A stretch of 64,000 bases of DNA from Saturnia japonica (GCA_033032175.1 CM065332.1:233501-297500); one strand, 5' to 3'. Shown: positions 12,330 to 24,978, counted from the first letter of the stretch. Program-made: numbers and translations. The notes: a model not told the origin generated them from the sequence alone.

Positions 12330-12870
12330 AGCTTTATACAAAAGAATGCAGAAACTATGTTTTGCTATGATTTCGCACTTGTTTTCGGGTACGACTTGCC
12401 TCCGTTTGGATGCGACTTGTTGTTCCACTTACAACTGTCATTGTAGTACTGCAGTAAATAGGCACGGTCACCACGGCTTATCTTGTTTAAAAAGTGCAGG
12501 GAAGATTTCGCGCCCATGTCAGCTTTAATGACGTCATCCGTCGGGCTTTTGTCAGCTCCAACATTGCGCCCATTCTTGGACCAAATGATCTCTTGCGTAA
12601 CGATGGCAAACGCCTGGACAGAATGACACTCATTCCTTGGGTATGGGATACAACTTGAACGCCCTTGTACCGTCACATCTTCCAATGACTCAAAATAAGG
12701 CTGGTGCTGCTGCAGAAGCGGCGGAAGACTTCAAACGCCACAGCGCATGTATGCTACCCTAGATAGTGGATACATATTTCAGCCTTTTGGGATCGAAAGG
12801 CTGGGTCCGTGGAGACCGGCAGCGCACATTATTTATAAGGACGTGTCAAGTCAAGTTAGTATTAAGTAAG
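12330..12870 (+). pseudogene. Retroelement polyprotein, C-terminal fragment with Cys/His motif
   Basis: In three shifted frames the plus strand reads, in order: LRLDATCCSTYNCHCSTAV and HGHHGLSCLKSAGKIS (a Cys/His-rich motif), then HVSFNDVIRRAFVSSNIAP, DGKRLDRMTLIPWVWDTT, KAGAAAEAAEDFKRHSACML, and GYIFQPFGIERLGPWRPAAH. I recognise this order from the C-terminal tails of reverse-transcriptase-like polyproteins scattered through arthropod genomes, where the last block usually reads FGVETLGPWG. The clade is not assigned. Frame changes occur after GKIS, after WDTT (TGA) and after HSACMLP (TAG). The tail that would follow in intact copies is missing beyond about 12870. The longest frame on the opposite strand (12365-12685) is only its shadow. 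Confidence 0.65.
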
Positions 12871-12879
12871 TCAAGTTAC

Positions 12880-14100
12880 TATTCAACGAGGTAATTCTTC
12901 CAGTATTTTGGGCATTCTGTCAACTTGCAGTGGCCTAGAGCCTTATTGTTAAACCCTTTTTTATTGATAATATTTAATTGAATTTCAATAATTTTATTTC
13001 TCCTTTTACATTTAAATATAAAAGAATTTGATTATTTTGTAGATTTTAATATTGTCTTCGGGTAATTCGGTTTTATATCCGAGGTAGATTGTTGCAAATA
13101 TGCACCATATACCAGTATTATTCCTTCTTTTGGCATCGTGTAATTAGAGAAAAAAACTGGGAGAAGGAATAAATATAAACAGCTATTTAAAATTCGAATT
13201 TATACAAATTTATATATAGTTATTTTATAAGAAAGATAAAGATCGAATAAATGTCAAGGCAGAAAAAAGCTGATGACAACTCGAGTCTGAAAACTTACTC
13301 TAAATAATAAATAAAAATATTATAGTTAAAAAATATTTCGTAAAAGTTTCAAGTTATTCATAAAAGAATTACCTAAATGATTCTCGTGAAGTTAATCGTT
13401 TGGAAAATATAGTCAGCCATGTGTATTAAATAGTTTATATCGCCAGAGTACATAAATAAGCAATGACGTATATACGTGCGTATTTTATCTTGAAAATATA
13501 AACGAAAATGGCGACGCGTTGTTAGCGAAGCAGCTTTGTGATCGGTTCTTTTGAAATGACACGACGCAATAAATATAATTAGAGATGTTACTGCCATAGA
13601 TTTTAGTATAATATTACTGTTGATTTGATATGATTGATTTAGTATTATATTGTTTTTAGTATTTAGTATATATAGATCAGAACATCGAAAGTGAAGGAAC
13701 ATAGTAACCAAGTGTGTTAGAACGAGATAGAGATACGAAACAATTTTCGTATGTATGTACTATTCCCCTGTATCGGCCTAAGTAAATCGTGTCCGAAACA
13801 AATTCCGCATTATTTTTTCAAAATGTAAGGTTCCAAAGTTTAATATAATGTTTAGTAGACGAGTTTAATTATGTTTACGTATCAGTCAGTACAGTGTTGG
13901 TACCTGGTGGTAGTACAGTGTGATAAAAAAATCTCGTTTTATTTAAAATTATTCGATTCCAATGCTATTCGTACAACCTTATTTATTTCACGGTTTTACT
14001 ATCAGGTGACGTTCGTTTATTAATATTTCGTTATTTTGAAAAATTGTTCCTATATAACCAAGTATATTTAACAAAATCCTTAAATCTTTTAAAATAATCT
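12880..14100. other. Unassigned AT-rich stretch
   Basis: I see no element or gene that I can name. The open frame at 13373-13711 on the reverse strand has an AT-driven composition with no motif, and no splice signals frame it convincingly. Confidence 0.4.
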
Positions 14101-14106
14101 TAAAAC

Positions 14107-14230
14107 ACTAGCTGTACCCGCGACACCTTTTGCGTGGAATTTCGTATGTGAAAAACAGTGTTTACAAAAGCATGTGTCTAATTAGTTACCAATACGAAAT
14201 ACGACATCGGCGATTTAACCGTACCTCGGG
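14107..14230 (+). repeat. Start of a CTAGCTGTGCC-type repeat, truncated
   Basis: It opens with ACTAGCTGTACCCGCGACACC and TTTTGCGTGGAAT, matching the diagnostic first 35 bases of the family, then departs from the fuller copies. An 82-codon open frame crossing it (14130-14378) is not thought to be a gene. Confidence 0.6.
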
Positions 14231-14399
14231 TTTTGTAAATGTTTCTGATTCCCGAGACGCTATTATTCACTTAGAAAATAATGTACTACAACATTATTCG
14301 GCACTAAAACATCTAAAAAATAGTTTATATAATATATGTGTAATTTTTTGTAGAAATTACAATAAAAATATATTTTAGTAATTAATATGTCGGTTGACC

Positions 14400-16130
14400 G
14401 CTCTATCCACATGCGCTGAACAAACGGTTTGCAATAACCGCCTGGGTGATGTTACTTAGAGTTTCAATATTATAATAATGATATTATTATTGTGAGATGG
14501 TCCCATAGAATAGCAAGCGCCACGCCGCCACCGTGGGGATATTGTGAAAAATTCGGCATAGTAATGTGTATATAATTGCCTGAAATCTGAAACATTGTTA
14601 ACATTGTGGACAGAAGTTGACAGTGCCAACTGCTTTAAATGATAATCAACCTAATTGGTGTCTAATACACCACAGATCGTGGGTAATATATTATGGTATG
14701 GTACCTTGTATGCTGCCGCTGTAGAATGAACTTGATGATGATTAATTCACATAGATTTGCTTTTTATCACTTAGGTGATAATCTATATGAGCTGAACAAG
14801 AAACTAAGATAACGTTACGCCGGCGCATACTTTTCATATGTTTTGGATTAGAACAAATTTAAGAAGGTTATGAACAACGCTTAATGCACGCACTTTTATT
14901 GACAGCTCAGCTGGATTTTACTTTACCAAGGCCACTAGATACACATCCTTTAAGGAGTATCTCGTACTACACTGCTATTACGTCGCGTCAGATCAACTGC
15001 TGGCGCGATCACTAATTATAGATTAGATCGAGAAATCAAAAAGTCACACACACACACACACACACTCATACACACAAGGGGTCGCACGAGGGGTTCTGTA
15101 CACGCCGCACGCGTTGATTCAAACCTTTACATAATTTACCCATTTTGTTTTCGGAATTTTTCCCTTTTTATTTATTAGTGAATTTTTCCCGTTCGACTAA
15201 ATAACATGTAAATTTGAAGTTTTCCCGGCGACTGCGACCCTCCATAAATAAGTTTGTGCTGAGTAAGGGTCTCTAATGAAACCGTCGGTGGTGGAGTTAT
15301 GAAAAAAATATGTTAAATTCATACCTTAAATTAAATATATACGTAAAAAAGGACAGACATATTAATAACTGGAGTGTGAAGAGTTTGAATGATGTGACTA
15401 TAATAGAGTCTGGCTTTCAGATATATTATGATGTAACCAGCGCTTTATGTGTGAAGTATTGATACCAAGACAGTAAATCATTAGTTAGGATATAACCGCA
15501 GTAACCACGAGCTCGACTAACTTATTTCGTAGAAGGCTTTGGATTCCCTAAGCTAAATAATATTTAGATATTAAAATATTTAGTTATTTAAATTTTTAGG
15601 TAAATCTTAGGTAAAAATACCATTGGGAAATACACATTTTATTTTTACTTATTAACATATATTAGATCAAGGAACATCATCAAGTATTTTGGGAATTCGA
15701 TGATAGATTGCATATCTGGAAAAGTACTATATTAAAACAAAAGTGGTTTTAAAAATACATTGTAAATTCACTATTGAAACTCTCGTGTATTTGCGTCTGA
15801 GAATTATAATTATAAGCGAGTCACGTAACAGCCGAGTCAAGTATTTAATCAAGGAAAGGAAACGCCGCCCAAATCCTTTGCCAATAATAGTCATTGAAAA
15901 GAGTTAAAATTCAACTCGTAAAAATATTCCGAATTGCCGAAATAAAAAGAAAGCTGAATACAGTAAAAATTGATAATTCCTCGGTTAAATGGATTCCATT
16001 GTAGCGGCTGAAAAACGAAGGGAAAGCAATTGAACGCAGAGATACAAACGCAAAGAAACGAAATAAAAAGTAATACTAAAGAACGAATGAACCGCGAATA
16101 GGTAGGTACCTCTGCCTTCTGTAATTGTTG
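14400..16130. other. Unassigned stretch with a CA microsatellite
   Basis: No gene is recognised. It contains the CA repeat at 15045-15065 and otherwise plain AT-rich sequence. Confidence 0.4.
15045..15065. repeat. (CA)n microsatellite
   Basis: About ten uninterrupted CA units, followed after CTCAT by a shorter CACACA run. Confidence 0.95.
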
Positions 16131-16139
16131 CATGGAAAA

Positions 16140-16330
16140 GATCGCGCTAACGAGCTGCGCGGGGAATAAAGATTTAGTGTGCGGCCGCTCAGCCTGCGGT
16201 CGGAAGTCGGAAGCAAGCGAGCAGGTATCGGGCGGCGGGCGACAGTCTCTGCTGTTAACTGTTTTTTGTGTACATTTTATTGGGTAACTGTGGCGTAAAC
16301 CGTTTCTTTTTCAAAGTAAAAGTTAGTGTA
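16140..16330 (+). promoter_or_regulatory. GC-rich promoter-like block, hypothetical
   Basis: Within strongly AT-rich flanks, 16140-16260 is rich in G, C and CG dinucleotides. It ends with GGGCGACAGTCTCTGC, which contains a CAGT core like the arthropod initiator (TCAGT-type). A possible donor, GAGCAG followed by GTATCG, lies just upstream at about 16225, and another, TTGG followed by GTAACT, lies downstream. The orientation is proposed only because a strong acceptor followed by an ATG in a good start context lies 1.3 kb further on at 17588. No TATA box is apparent. This could equally be unrelated GC-rich DNA. Confidence 0.25.
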
Positions 16331-17580
16331 AATTTTAAAATCTTATTGAACCTTTTTTTGTTTTTATTTGAAATAAGAAAATAATAAAGAAAAAATTAAG
16401 TGTTCATTTTATTTCTTCAGTACTATTTTTAAAGCACAATCGCATATGGTGGTGGATAGTCTTTAATAAGTATGTAACGTTCCTCAAAACCTTGCGAAAT
16501 CTTGTACACATAACTGGATGTTATCGAAGATGTTTCATGGTAGATAAACCACATTAATAGAAAGACGGTTCGATTGCTACTATATAGTAAGACAACGACA
16601 TCTGTTTTTAGAACTCCATGTAATAATAAATGTCATTATATATGTATTATACTCTATTTTAGTTTTGTATGGCTCTAGTTTTAATATTTATGAGTGGTAG
16701 AATTTATTTTATTGCACAAAGCAGTAGCCGAGGTGATATGAGCCGTTGTAACTCACTGCTCAGGAGTACCAACTCAATACAAGATCTCTTAAGATACCAA
16801 TTCTTTTGTGATTTAAGAAGTTTAGGGACCATTTAACACCAGCTAGACTTTACGCTTATTTGCTAGAAGACCAAAAAATAAAATACCGCTAATGTTATAG
16901 CTCCAGAGGATAGAATAAATGTTGCAAACAATAAAATAAGGCAGAAGGGGGGGGGGGGATGAAGCGAGCTCGTTACCGTAGTTGCATCGGTGATTTATTA
17001 AGTTAAAAACCTAGTACCACCGCTGTAGGGCAATGCTTCTTTTTGCATTCAAAACAAAAAAATGTGACTCGTACTATGTTTATGATTTCAAAGTAAATAT
17101 ATAGTTCCGTGTGTTTATAATTCAATAATTATAAAAACGATGTCATGTTCCGTTTTCTGTACTGTAAAATAAGATCTTAGCATTTTAATTTCTATTTAAA
17201 ATAAAATAAATAATTTTTCCTTGTAACATATTTAGTTTTTAAATGTAATTGACACTAAATTTAGGTTAGTCTTTTTTGGATTTTTTATATTGATTTTAAT
17301 GTTAGGTATTATTATGTTATGTAATAGACTTGTATATTATTTTCATTGTAAAATGTACAGGAAGTTAAAAACATAAGTTTATTTTTGTACATTTTCATAA
17401 AATACCATATTTTTTAAAGCTTATAATGAAATACATGATAGCCCTAGTCGAGGCACTCTGGTTTGGCGCAATACTCTATATCAACTACATCTCGATAAAA
17501 TTGATCAGTAAATCGAGTGCCTGATATTTCTTTTTATGCTCGATGTTCCGTACACCTCAGAAATTATTTATTTATTTTTA
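16331..17580. other. AT-rich stretch with a G tract
   Basis: Nothing coding was recognised. A run of 12 G residues occupies 16947-16958. If the exon candidate at 17588 is real, this segment would be its upstream intron. Confidence 0.4.
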
Positions 17581-17587
17581 ATTTCAG

Positions 17588-17673
17588 GTAAGTCGCCATG
17601 TCTAGGATCTACACAATGGAATGGAAAATACCAGCCGAAATGAGTTCTGAACAGCAAAGATATATAACGATTT
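17588..17673 (+). CDS. Candidate first coding exon, or a zero-length recursive splice site
   Basis: A T-rich tract (TTATTTATTTTTAATTTCAG) ends at 17587 and is followed at once by GTAAGTCGCC and an ATG at 17598 in a favourable start context (CGCCATGT). The frame reads MSRIYTMEWKIPAEMSSEQQ then RYITI, and a donor-like GTGAGTGTG starts at 17674, leaving one trailing base. I do not recognise the protein. Two readings compete: a 5' exon with ten untranslated bases before the ATG, or a recursive splice point, because the acceptor abuts a perfect donor (CAG followed by GTAAGT), the consensus of fly ratchet points in long introns. The exon reading would suit the GC-rich block 1.3 kb upstream as a promoter. 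RNA evidence is needed to separate these. Confidence 0.35.
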
Positions 17674-17849
17674 GTGAGTGTGTTTCATTGCATTTCTAAC
17701 AGGTGAGATCGACGTGAACTCAACATAATATTATGGTTATTATAATATGTACTTAGTTCTAAATAGAAATATCTTAATTATTCATAACAATATCTATAAA
17801 TACGGCGAGTTGATACAGTAAGGCTTTTACTTCCGGCAAACATTCGGTT

Positions 17850-18214
17850 ATATATATATTAATAAGTGAAGTAAAAGCTTTCGGTACCTTTTAAGCGTAT
17901 TGCATGCACGGAAGACTGTATGATTTCGCATGGTTAAAGTTTATGTGGAGAAGGAGTGTAGAAAGCTAAAATTTATCTATAATATCTGTTACTAATATAT
18001 TAAATTTAATTAATTAATACTGCGAATCCTAACCGGAACAGTGCCATTGACTTAGACCCCCCAAAATATTGACATTGTCACTCAACGAAAATTAACAGTA
18101 AGTGATATAGATAATACTCATTGTTTAGGTTCATGAATATTGCAAATATGAAACAGAAAATAGTCTATGATCATAATGGCGCTGGTCGAATTTGTAGCTT
18201 AGGGCGAACTCTAG
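17850..18214 (+). mobile_element. Non-autonomous Helitron, copy 3 (3' end only)
   Basis: It shares with the other copies the marker GCACGGAAGACTGTATGATT, the block TTAGACCCCCCAAAATATTG, ATTGTCACTCAACG and the end GGGCGAACTCTAG followed by T at 18211-18214. The terminal hairpin has decayed (GGTCGAATTTGTAGC). About 365 bp remain. Confidence 0.75.
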
Positions 18215-21200
18215 TAATAATAATTTCTTAATTAATATTATATTTACCAACATACAATAAAGCTTAATATGGATTCTAGTTAACATTAAACATTCACTGG
18301 CAGCGGGCCTGAAGGTAACTCTTAGGACGGATAGCCAATGGGGCCGATGAGTTCTCGAGTGGCGACCGGGCAACTTATCGAAAGACGTAACGTGGACAGA
18401 CCCTCTATAAAGTGGACTTACGACCTGGTAACTGTTACGGGCAGCGCAGGACCGGTCGTTGTGGTTATTAGAAAAATAAATTGATATTATTTCGTACCAA
18501 AAGTGTTTAATAATAAGGTACTGTAAAAATATGAAGCACTCGTACTCGATTTAGAAATCTAAAAAAGAAATATTAATCAAATTAATATCTAACAATTTTA
18601 CCCACTAAATAGATTAAATAACGAAATAAAAACCTACAAGTAACAATATAGTGATTGTTCTGCCCTTTCTGGCAGTTAATAGGCCAATCACAGTTCCACG
18701 TCCTATGTCGGATCCTAACATATCTATTATAACCTTTGCTCTCGAAACAAATATATTACGTAAAAATGAGAACAATCGGTCATTCTTTCAGAAGTCATAG
18801 AATCAATAACAAACCTACCTACACAAGATTTTTATATATGAGATAATGTGAATATAATATAAACATATATGTATATAGTAGGTAAATATTTAAATAAATG
18901 ATTCACCTTTACTGTCTACTTCACTGTCTCATATTTATAAAGCTGCTGAATATTCTATCGTCTCGGGAATGACGTGTCCGACGTGTTTCTATGAGGAGGA
19001 GGAGGAGGTAGTAGACTCTCGAATCATTTACAAACTTTCTGCATGGCAACAATTTGCAAAGACAAGGTGGCGGATTTCGATAATTAACGTGTGACGTTTT
19101 ATAAATAGACGCGTTATACTGTCACGGAAAACGGTAAATCGACATGTTGAAATAAAAGAGATAGGAAATCATAGCGTAAGGCGGAAACTCTATTATCAAA
19201 AGAGGATAAAAGTAGTGAACTGAACGTACTTATAAAATATCATTGCTTTATTCAGAACTTTATTATTTTCACTTTATCAAATATTTTTTCGAAATTTCTT
19301 TCCTATTACGTCTCTTTTGTATTACATATCTTAATAATGTACCTACCTAATTTATAGTGGTTATTGTATCATTGGTTATTGTAAATAATGTTGTATTGTA
19401 AAATATAGAAAAAATAGATTTCAATAATTTCAATATAAAAACATATTATTTGTAAAGTAAATAAACCACTTTATCGTTCTATTCTATTGTTCTTTACAAA
19501 AGTTAATGTCATAACAATAGAAAGAAAAAAAAAGAAATTGTGGTCAATAAAGCTGTCGTGAATCAACCTATGAAGGGGATCTTTTTACCTCGGACAAATT
19601 CAGATTATAGTAAATAAAACAATATATTTTATTGAATATACTTGATATTTTAAATTCTAATTACTAGTTAATACTTACATCAATCGCAAGTTATTCTGAC
19701 ATTATTAAGTAATATGTGGATTAAAGTTAAAAAGGTTATTATTAACCACTGCACGGTAGTATTCATTATTGTCATTTTTGCACCTGCTAACAAACAATGC
19801 TGTGTCAGAACAAAAATAGTAATTTTAAAGTATCAAATTATGTTTATCCAAGTATTCCGTATAATTTTGAGAGAGTTGCCATGCTTATGTTTTTTAAATT
19901 TGGCACGGTTTTTCAGTCTCTACTTTCGTCAGCGATACTCTGTTTATTAATATCGGAACTCGCAAGTAGGTATTCAGTATTTTAAACCAAATTCAACAAT
20001 TTATACCCTGGTAATTGGTAATTTAATAAAATAATGTGATATGATGTCGGTCATAAATTGTATTGGCGACTGAATATAATGAGTACATTTTTAAATAGAG
20101 AAACTGACTGTACCATCGAGATGCATATTATTAAACATAAGAAACACCATTCACATATTAATAATATGATAAATAGTTTAGTATTAAATAAATATGAAGT
20201 TAAAAAGTGTATGTAAGACTCATCACGTGGAGCCCCGAGGAGCCCCGTCCCGCATCCGTCTTTGCTTTCCATCACAATATGTAAGCCGCGCGTCAGTCAT
20301 GACACTTATAACGATAAAAAGGATAAATATATTCTTTTGTGAGCGTATTCTTTAAGATCCTTCAACCCTGTTATAATATATCCTCCGAACGGATTTAATA
20401 TTTCTTATATTATGTATATTTTTATATTCTTGGACATCAACATAACATAGCCACAGAATTTTCTATGCAAGATGTCTTAAATTTACAGTTGACTATGTAT
20501 GTATGTATGTTTACTATGTATCCCAGGTTGTAACTGACGCGGATGGTAACGCACTATCTCTAGGCTAGGTTCTACTAAGCATAATTGTATCTTTTTTTAA
20601 TAGTATATTACGTTTTTTTTTTCTTTTAGTTATTTAGTTACTCATTTATAGTCTAGTTGACGTACCCTAGTGAGCGAGTATCAACAGATCAGTTAGGAAG
20701 TTTTTTGTCCCAGTACCTTTAGTTTTAATATAAAGGCAACACATTTTTGCCACAAAGCGTTTTCTTCTGCAATGGTATGAAAAATACAATACAAATTGTA
20801 CAATACAAAAATATATTAAAATCAAATTTATACCATAATATTTTAAAATGCAAATAATTTTCATGTTGAACGAATAAAAACTAACTTGAATTATTTTCAC
20901 AAGAATTCAGTTTTTCAGAAGAACCTAGACTCTGACCGCACGATAGTTTATGTTCGGGAATCTTATAACAGCCACTCATATAATGTAATCTCATTAGACG
21001 CATTAAAAATAATTATTACTTTATGTTTGGACGGATATTAGTTTAATAACTAAAGCTAAAACCGCCAACAAAGAAATAAATAGTATCTCTCGGGAATCGA
21101 CGAAAGCTGATATTTTATCATTTTTACAATATTATTGATATTAAATGGTGTGTAAGAAAGTGTTCAGACGGTGCGGTTTTCCTCATAACAGTCAAGAGCT

Positions 21201-22990
21201 GGCAAATCACGTAACGCAAAGCGAAGTGTGGGTTCACGCTGCCCGCAACATAATTCCTCTTTAACTCATGTGAGGCTTTAAAAGCTTCCCAAATTGTTTG
21301 AGACGTAATACCGGGCGCCGCGCCGCGCCGATTTGCCGAGCGAGGGGGAGGTGGGGAGAGCGGGGGATAGCGGATATGTGTGTTTAGAACATAATGCAAT
21401 AAAGGATATTAATTTGAATGAGTTTTGTGTTGCGGTTCAGTGGCGAAGAGATAGCGTCTTTAACACTTATGTATTCGTTAGTATGGTGCTTCATATCCAT
21501 AACGGAATACCTTCTTCTAAGAGTGTAAATTGCATAAAGGAGACGGGTATTTCTGAGCTCAGAATGTAATTAGTTGAAATATGGTTTATAAAATCGTACA
21601 ATATCATTAAAATTTACAATCAACAAAACAAGTAAAGTAATAATTATAAAGATAATAAACATAACCCCTTTTTAATATTAATTCTACTTCAAAAATGGTT
21701 TAATTGATGTTTATTCCTCCTCTATTTAGTATACTCCTCAAAATAATTGGTTTTCTTTCTTACAGCCTGACCGCCTTATAAAATATTTTAACCCTTATAA
21801 TGAATACTGTAGGGACATACACATGCTGATGTATATAGTGCACGTTATGGATGGGTAGGTGTCAAGTGTCACTCATCGTTTTCCTCGTTCCATATTAGCG
21901 TAAGACAGTTCGGTTATAGACGTCTATGTATTTATTACATAGTTTGTGGAACTTGTAATTAAGTGGAATACATATAATAATGACTTTATCCGAACACGAA
22001 CTTTTATTTAAATAAATAAGCGAGCTGAACCTAGAAATACTATTATGTACTTCTGAAAAATGTAAACCCAATAAATTTATCATCATAATGGACAAGACAT
22101 GCATTTTCATTTATGTTTGGGATAGAAAAGAGCTGTATATGTTGAAACGTTATATGTACCTTGCTGAAATTTTAGTAGATTATAAGTGTTATTAAAGTAA
22201 ATATTTTAAGAAATAATAAAAAAAAAAAATCAAAAAGTAAAATATTAAGAGATGGAGGAGGGAGGCCCAGTGCTATATACATATATTTTTCACCTCTTTC
22301 TTTGTTTGGTATATTTTAAAAATTATACTACACACTAACATCAAATCTGTTTTTATGGTTGTACTTGAATTTCTAAGTTAAAACAAATAATAATAAAAAT
22401 CGGTCTACCGTAAGTCGAGCTCAAGCAAGAAGCGCAAAATGAATAAAAATGTTGTTATTTATAAATACTTAACACAATTACTGAGTTGTTAGGTCTGATG
22501 GAACTCTCAGTGCGAGATTCCAACTCACGCTTGACGATATTTAACATGTAAAACATAAAAAATTAAATTAAGCGACATTCAATAAAAGTCAAAGTTAAAG
22601 CGGAATAAATAACTTCAAAGAAATTATTACACATATTTGATTTGAGTTTATTTGATTATAGACGTTAATATAGTGAAATGTTTTACCTATAGGTACTACG
22701 TCGAGTCGTGGCGCGTCGTGTCGCGTGTGCCGTACATACAGACATGTCCTTACAGCTACACTGTACGGGATATATTAATAATACAAACACTTCTACAGAA
22801 CCATTAAAGTGTATTCTTCCTGATTTTGAACCGCCGACGCAAACAGAGGACTCGTAACTCCTAAACTGATGAACCAATTTTTATTTACCGTTTTTTTGTG
22901 AGTGTTCCTGGCTATGATTTAAATCAACCTGTTTAATTATTTGCAGAATATCTGCTTCTTTCTAATTGATGAAGGGATGCCAACATCTTC
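18215..22990. other. Long AT-rich stretch without a recognised gene
   Basis: It contains a GAG trinucleotide run (18993-19009), a TATG repeat (20495-20510) and GC-rich patches at 21309-21365 and 22695-22735. A reverse-strand frame at 21124-21399 begins in the first GC patch and could hide a promoter-proximal exon, but I see no motif or splice sites to support it. A T-rich acceptor-like site at 21762-21775 is followed by 30 open codons (PDRLIKYFNPYNEYCRDIHM and ten more) before a stop. That is too little to call a gene. Confidence 0.4.
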
Positions 22991-23033
22991 CATGGTTCTG
23001 ATCGATTCGAAATTACGTATCCTGTTACTTCAT

Positions 23034-23384
23034 TGATATTGCAAGAACTTAGTAACATTGACTTGATGCTGAAGTAACATGCCATAATCGATAATCTGCA
23101 GAATACCTAACTCCTCATCAACTTCCAGCAGAGGTATCGTGTTTGGACTCGTTGGGACGGTCTTTGTGGTGGCAACCACCACTACACACCGGGTGCGATA
23201 ATCTACTTCTGTAGATATAGTGGGCTGTATATTTTTAAACAGGCTGGAAGTAGATACCTTAGATAATAAACGCCAAATATGGTATACTATAACCGAGATG
23301 AAGGCTCACTCACCATCACCGCCAATGATGTCTACCGAAATGTTCCAGGATCCAAATGCATGTACTCCAAGCTAATATGCACCC
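23034..23384 (-). pseudogene. Unassigned coding-like frame with one internal stop
   Basis: The reverse strand stays in one frame for about 115 codons with a single TGA. It starts after a TAG at 23374 with LGVHAFGSWNISVDIIGGDG, passes the TGA, and continues with blocks such as VYHIWRLLSKVSTSSLFKNI, CVVVVATTKTVPTSPNTI and PLLEVDEELGILQIIDYGML, ending at a TGA near 23034. The plus strand is open across part of it in a codon-aligned frame (23279-23494) but is blocked by TAA TAA just upstream of its ATG, so the reverse strand is the better candidate. A donor-like GTGAGTGAG sits exactly at the internal stop, so the first part could instead be an exon. I do not recognise the family; a decayed retroelement is my first guess. 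Confidence 0.3.
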
Positions 23385-23499
23385 AAAACTTAAAAAAAAA
23401 AATGTGTCATGAGACGTTAGCCGCCGCGCCAATATCCGTCCGAGTTCCACGAGCAGATGACCAGTCATCTCCGATTTTCAATTGTAGGGGGTAATTTAA

Positions 23500-24900
23500 A
23501 AAATAAAATAATTTTACATACCGTCAATCAATTTATGAGCCCGAACAGTCTCAATAAATAAGATATTTATGCTGGTTTTTTTTTACTTTGCAATAGACTT
23601 GTTGTTGCAGTTTAATCAATCAACTGAGACAACCTTCATGTAATAGATAGTACGCTTCATTATTATTTATCTGTGCGTGTATTTTTTTTCCTTCGTTCCG
23701 CCTTTGATTGTTAAATTGTATAAAACAATGATAATACCTCGCCCGCGCCGACTCTATATGTTTTTATTTTATTGCACTGTATACTGAAACGAATTGTAAA
23801 CGTGGTAAGAGATTTCATGTAGGTAGTATATTAGAATACGGCATGCATAATGTTGTTTCAGGAAAATTTTATAGCTTTCAGGGACAGGGTTGCGGGGGTG
23901 CGAGGGGCGTGGGGGTAACGTGTCACCAAGCCTCCCCGCGTGGCGCTCGCCTACAGTTTACATCAACAAACAAACCTATTTGCTGTATATTACATTTATT
24001 TTTTTGAAACCAAAATGGGAAATTTCATTCCAACTTAGTCCGCTCTTTCAATTATTTGTTTATTCGTCATCATACTTGTTTGGTATTCTATTAATCAAAG
24101 TTTGTATTTATTTCTTCCGGCACTTTTGTTGTTTAATAATATCATTTGTAAATGTTTTTGTATGATATTAATTTGTTTTAATGTTCAGTTTGATTGAATG
24201 TAAACAATGCGTTGACAGTGTCGGAAAAGAATTGGTACGAGAGATCTAGATAGGGATTCAATCTCTAGGCCCTTATATACTAATTAAAAAAATATAGTAG
24301 GTAAGTGCATAAAATAAATATTATATAATGACTTATTACTTGTTATTTAAAATTATTTTTAAGTGTTTAGCGCTTAGAAGCCAAAGGCTTTCAGTACTAC
24401 GTGATACTAAATAGAAAAAATACGTGAGAACACTAAAGGAGTTTTGATTGCATTTTGTGATATTCAAAATCTTACTTGCCAACTCATGGTTAATAAAATT
24501 GTCAGCAATTACAAAGCGCTTACACGTCACACCAACATAATGAAATGAATACGACAGTATTGAATGATCGTCTGATGGGTACGTTATCATAATTATGTAC
24601 CGAACTACCTATGTAGTATTTCAAGCACGGAGCCAAAACTATACACGAATGAACTTAACTACTGAATTAATAAAACTTAAACTTAATCAACTAAGTTACA
24701 ACTGAATTTTTTATATATACCTACTAATTATTTAGGAATTTCAATCAACATGATTTATTATTCACCTCGTCTGTAGTATAGTGGAAAATATGTTAGATAT
24801 AAACCTAGGATTGTCAACTTCATAATCATTAAAATATAAAACCCCTAAATGCAAAACCTCTTAAAAAATTACCTCAAAATAAATTAATGTTATTATTGTT
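23500..24900. other. Unassigned stretch
   Basis: Apart from a G-rich patch at 23880-23945 nothing stands out. The open frames at 23890-24165 and 24336-24590 have no motif and an AT-driven composition. Confidence 0.4.
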
Positions 24901-24908
24901 AAAAATTC

Positions 24909-24978
24909 GTAGTGGTGGAGTGATTTACGCCGGTGGAATATCGATTCAACGTCCATAAGTTTAAGTCCCGGCATATAT
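24909..24978 (+). repeat. Decayed tRNA-like sequence, possibly a SINE head
   Basis: It looks like a degenerate tRNA-derived RNA polymerase III promoter: GTGGTGGAGTGATTTACGCC resembles an A-box region and AAGTTTAAGTCCCGGC a B box (consensus GGTTCGANTCC, here with several changes). No cloverleaf could be closed convincingly, so it is not called a tRNA gene. Confidence 0.3.

Noticed and set aside
12365..12685. 106-codon open frame on the reverse strand
   Set aside because: The plus strand carries ordered retroelement motifs across the same bases, so the reverse frame is a shadow.
24909..24978. Possible tRNA gene
   Set aside because: Only A- and B-box-like parts are present; no cloverleaf or anticodon arm closes, so it is listed only as a tRNA-like repeat.
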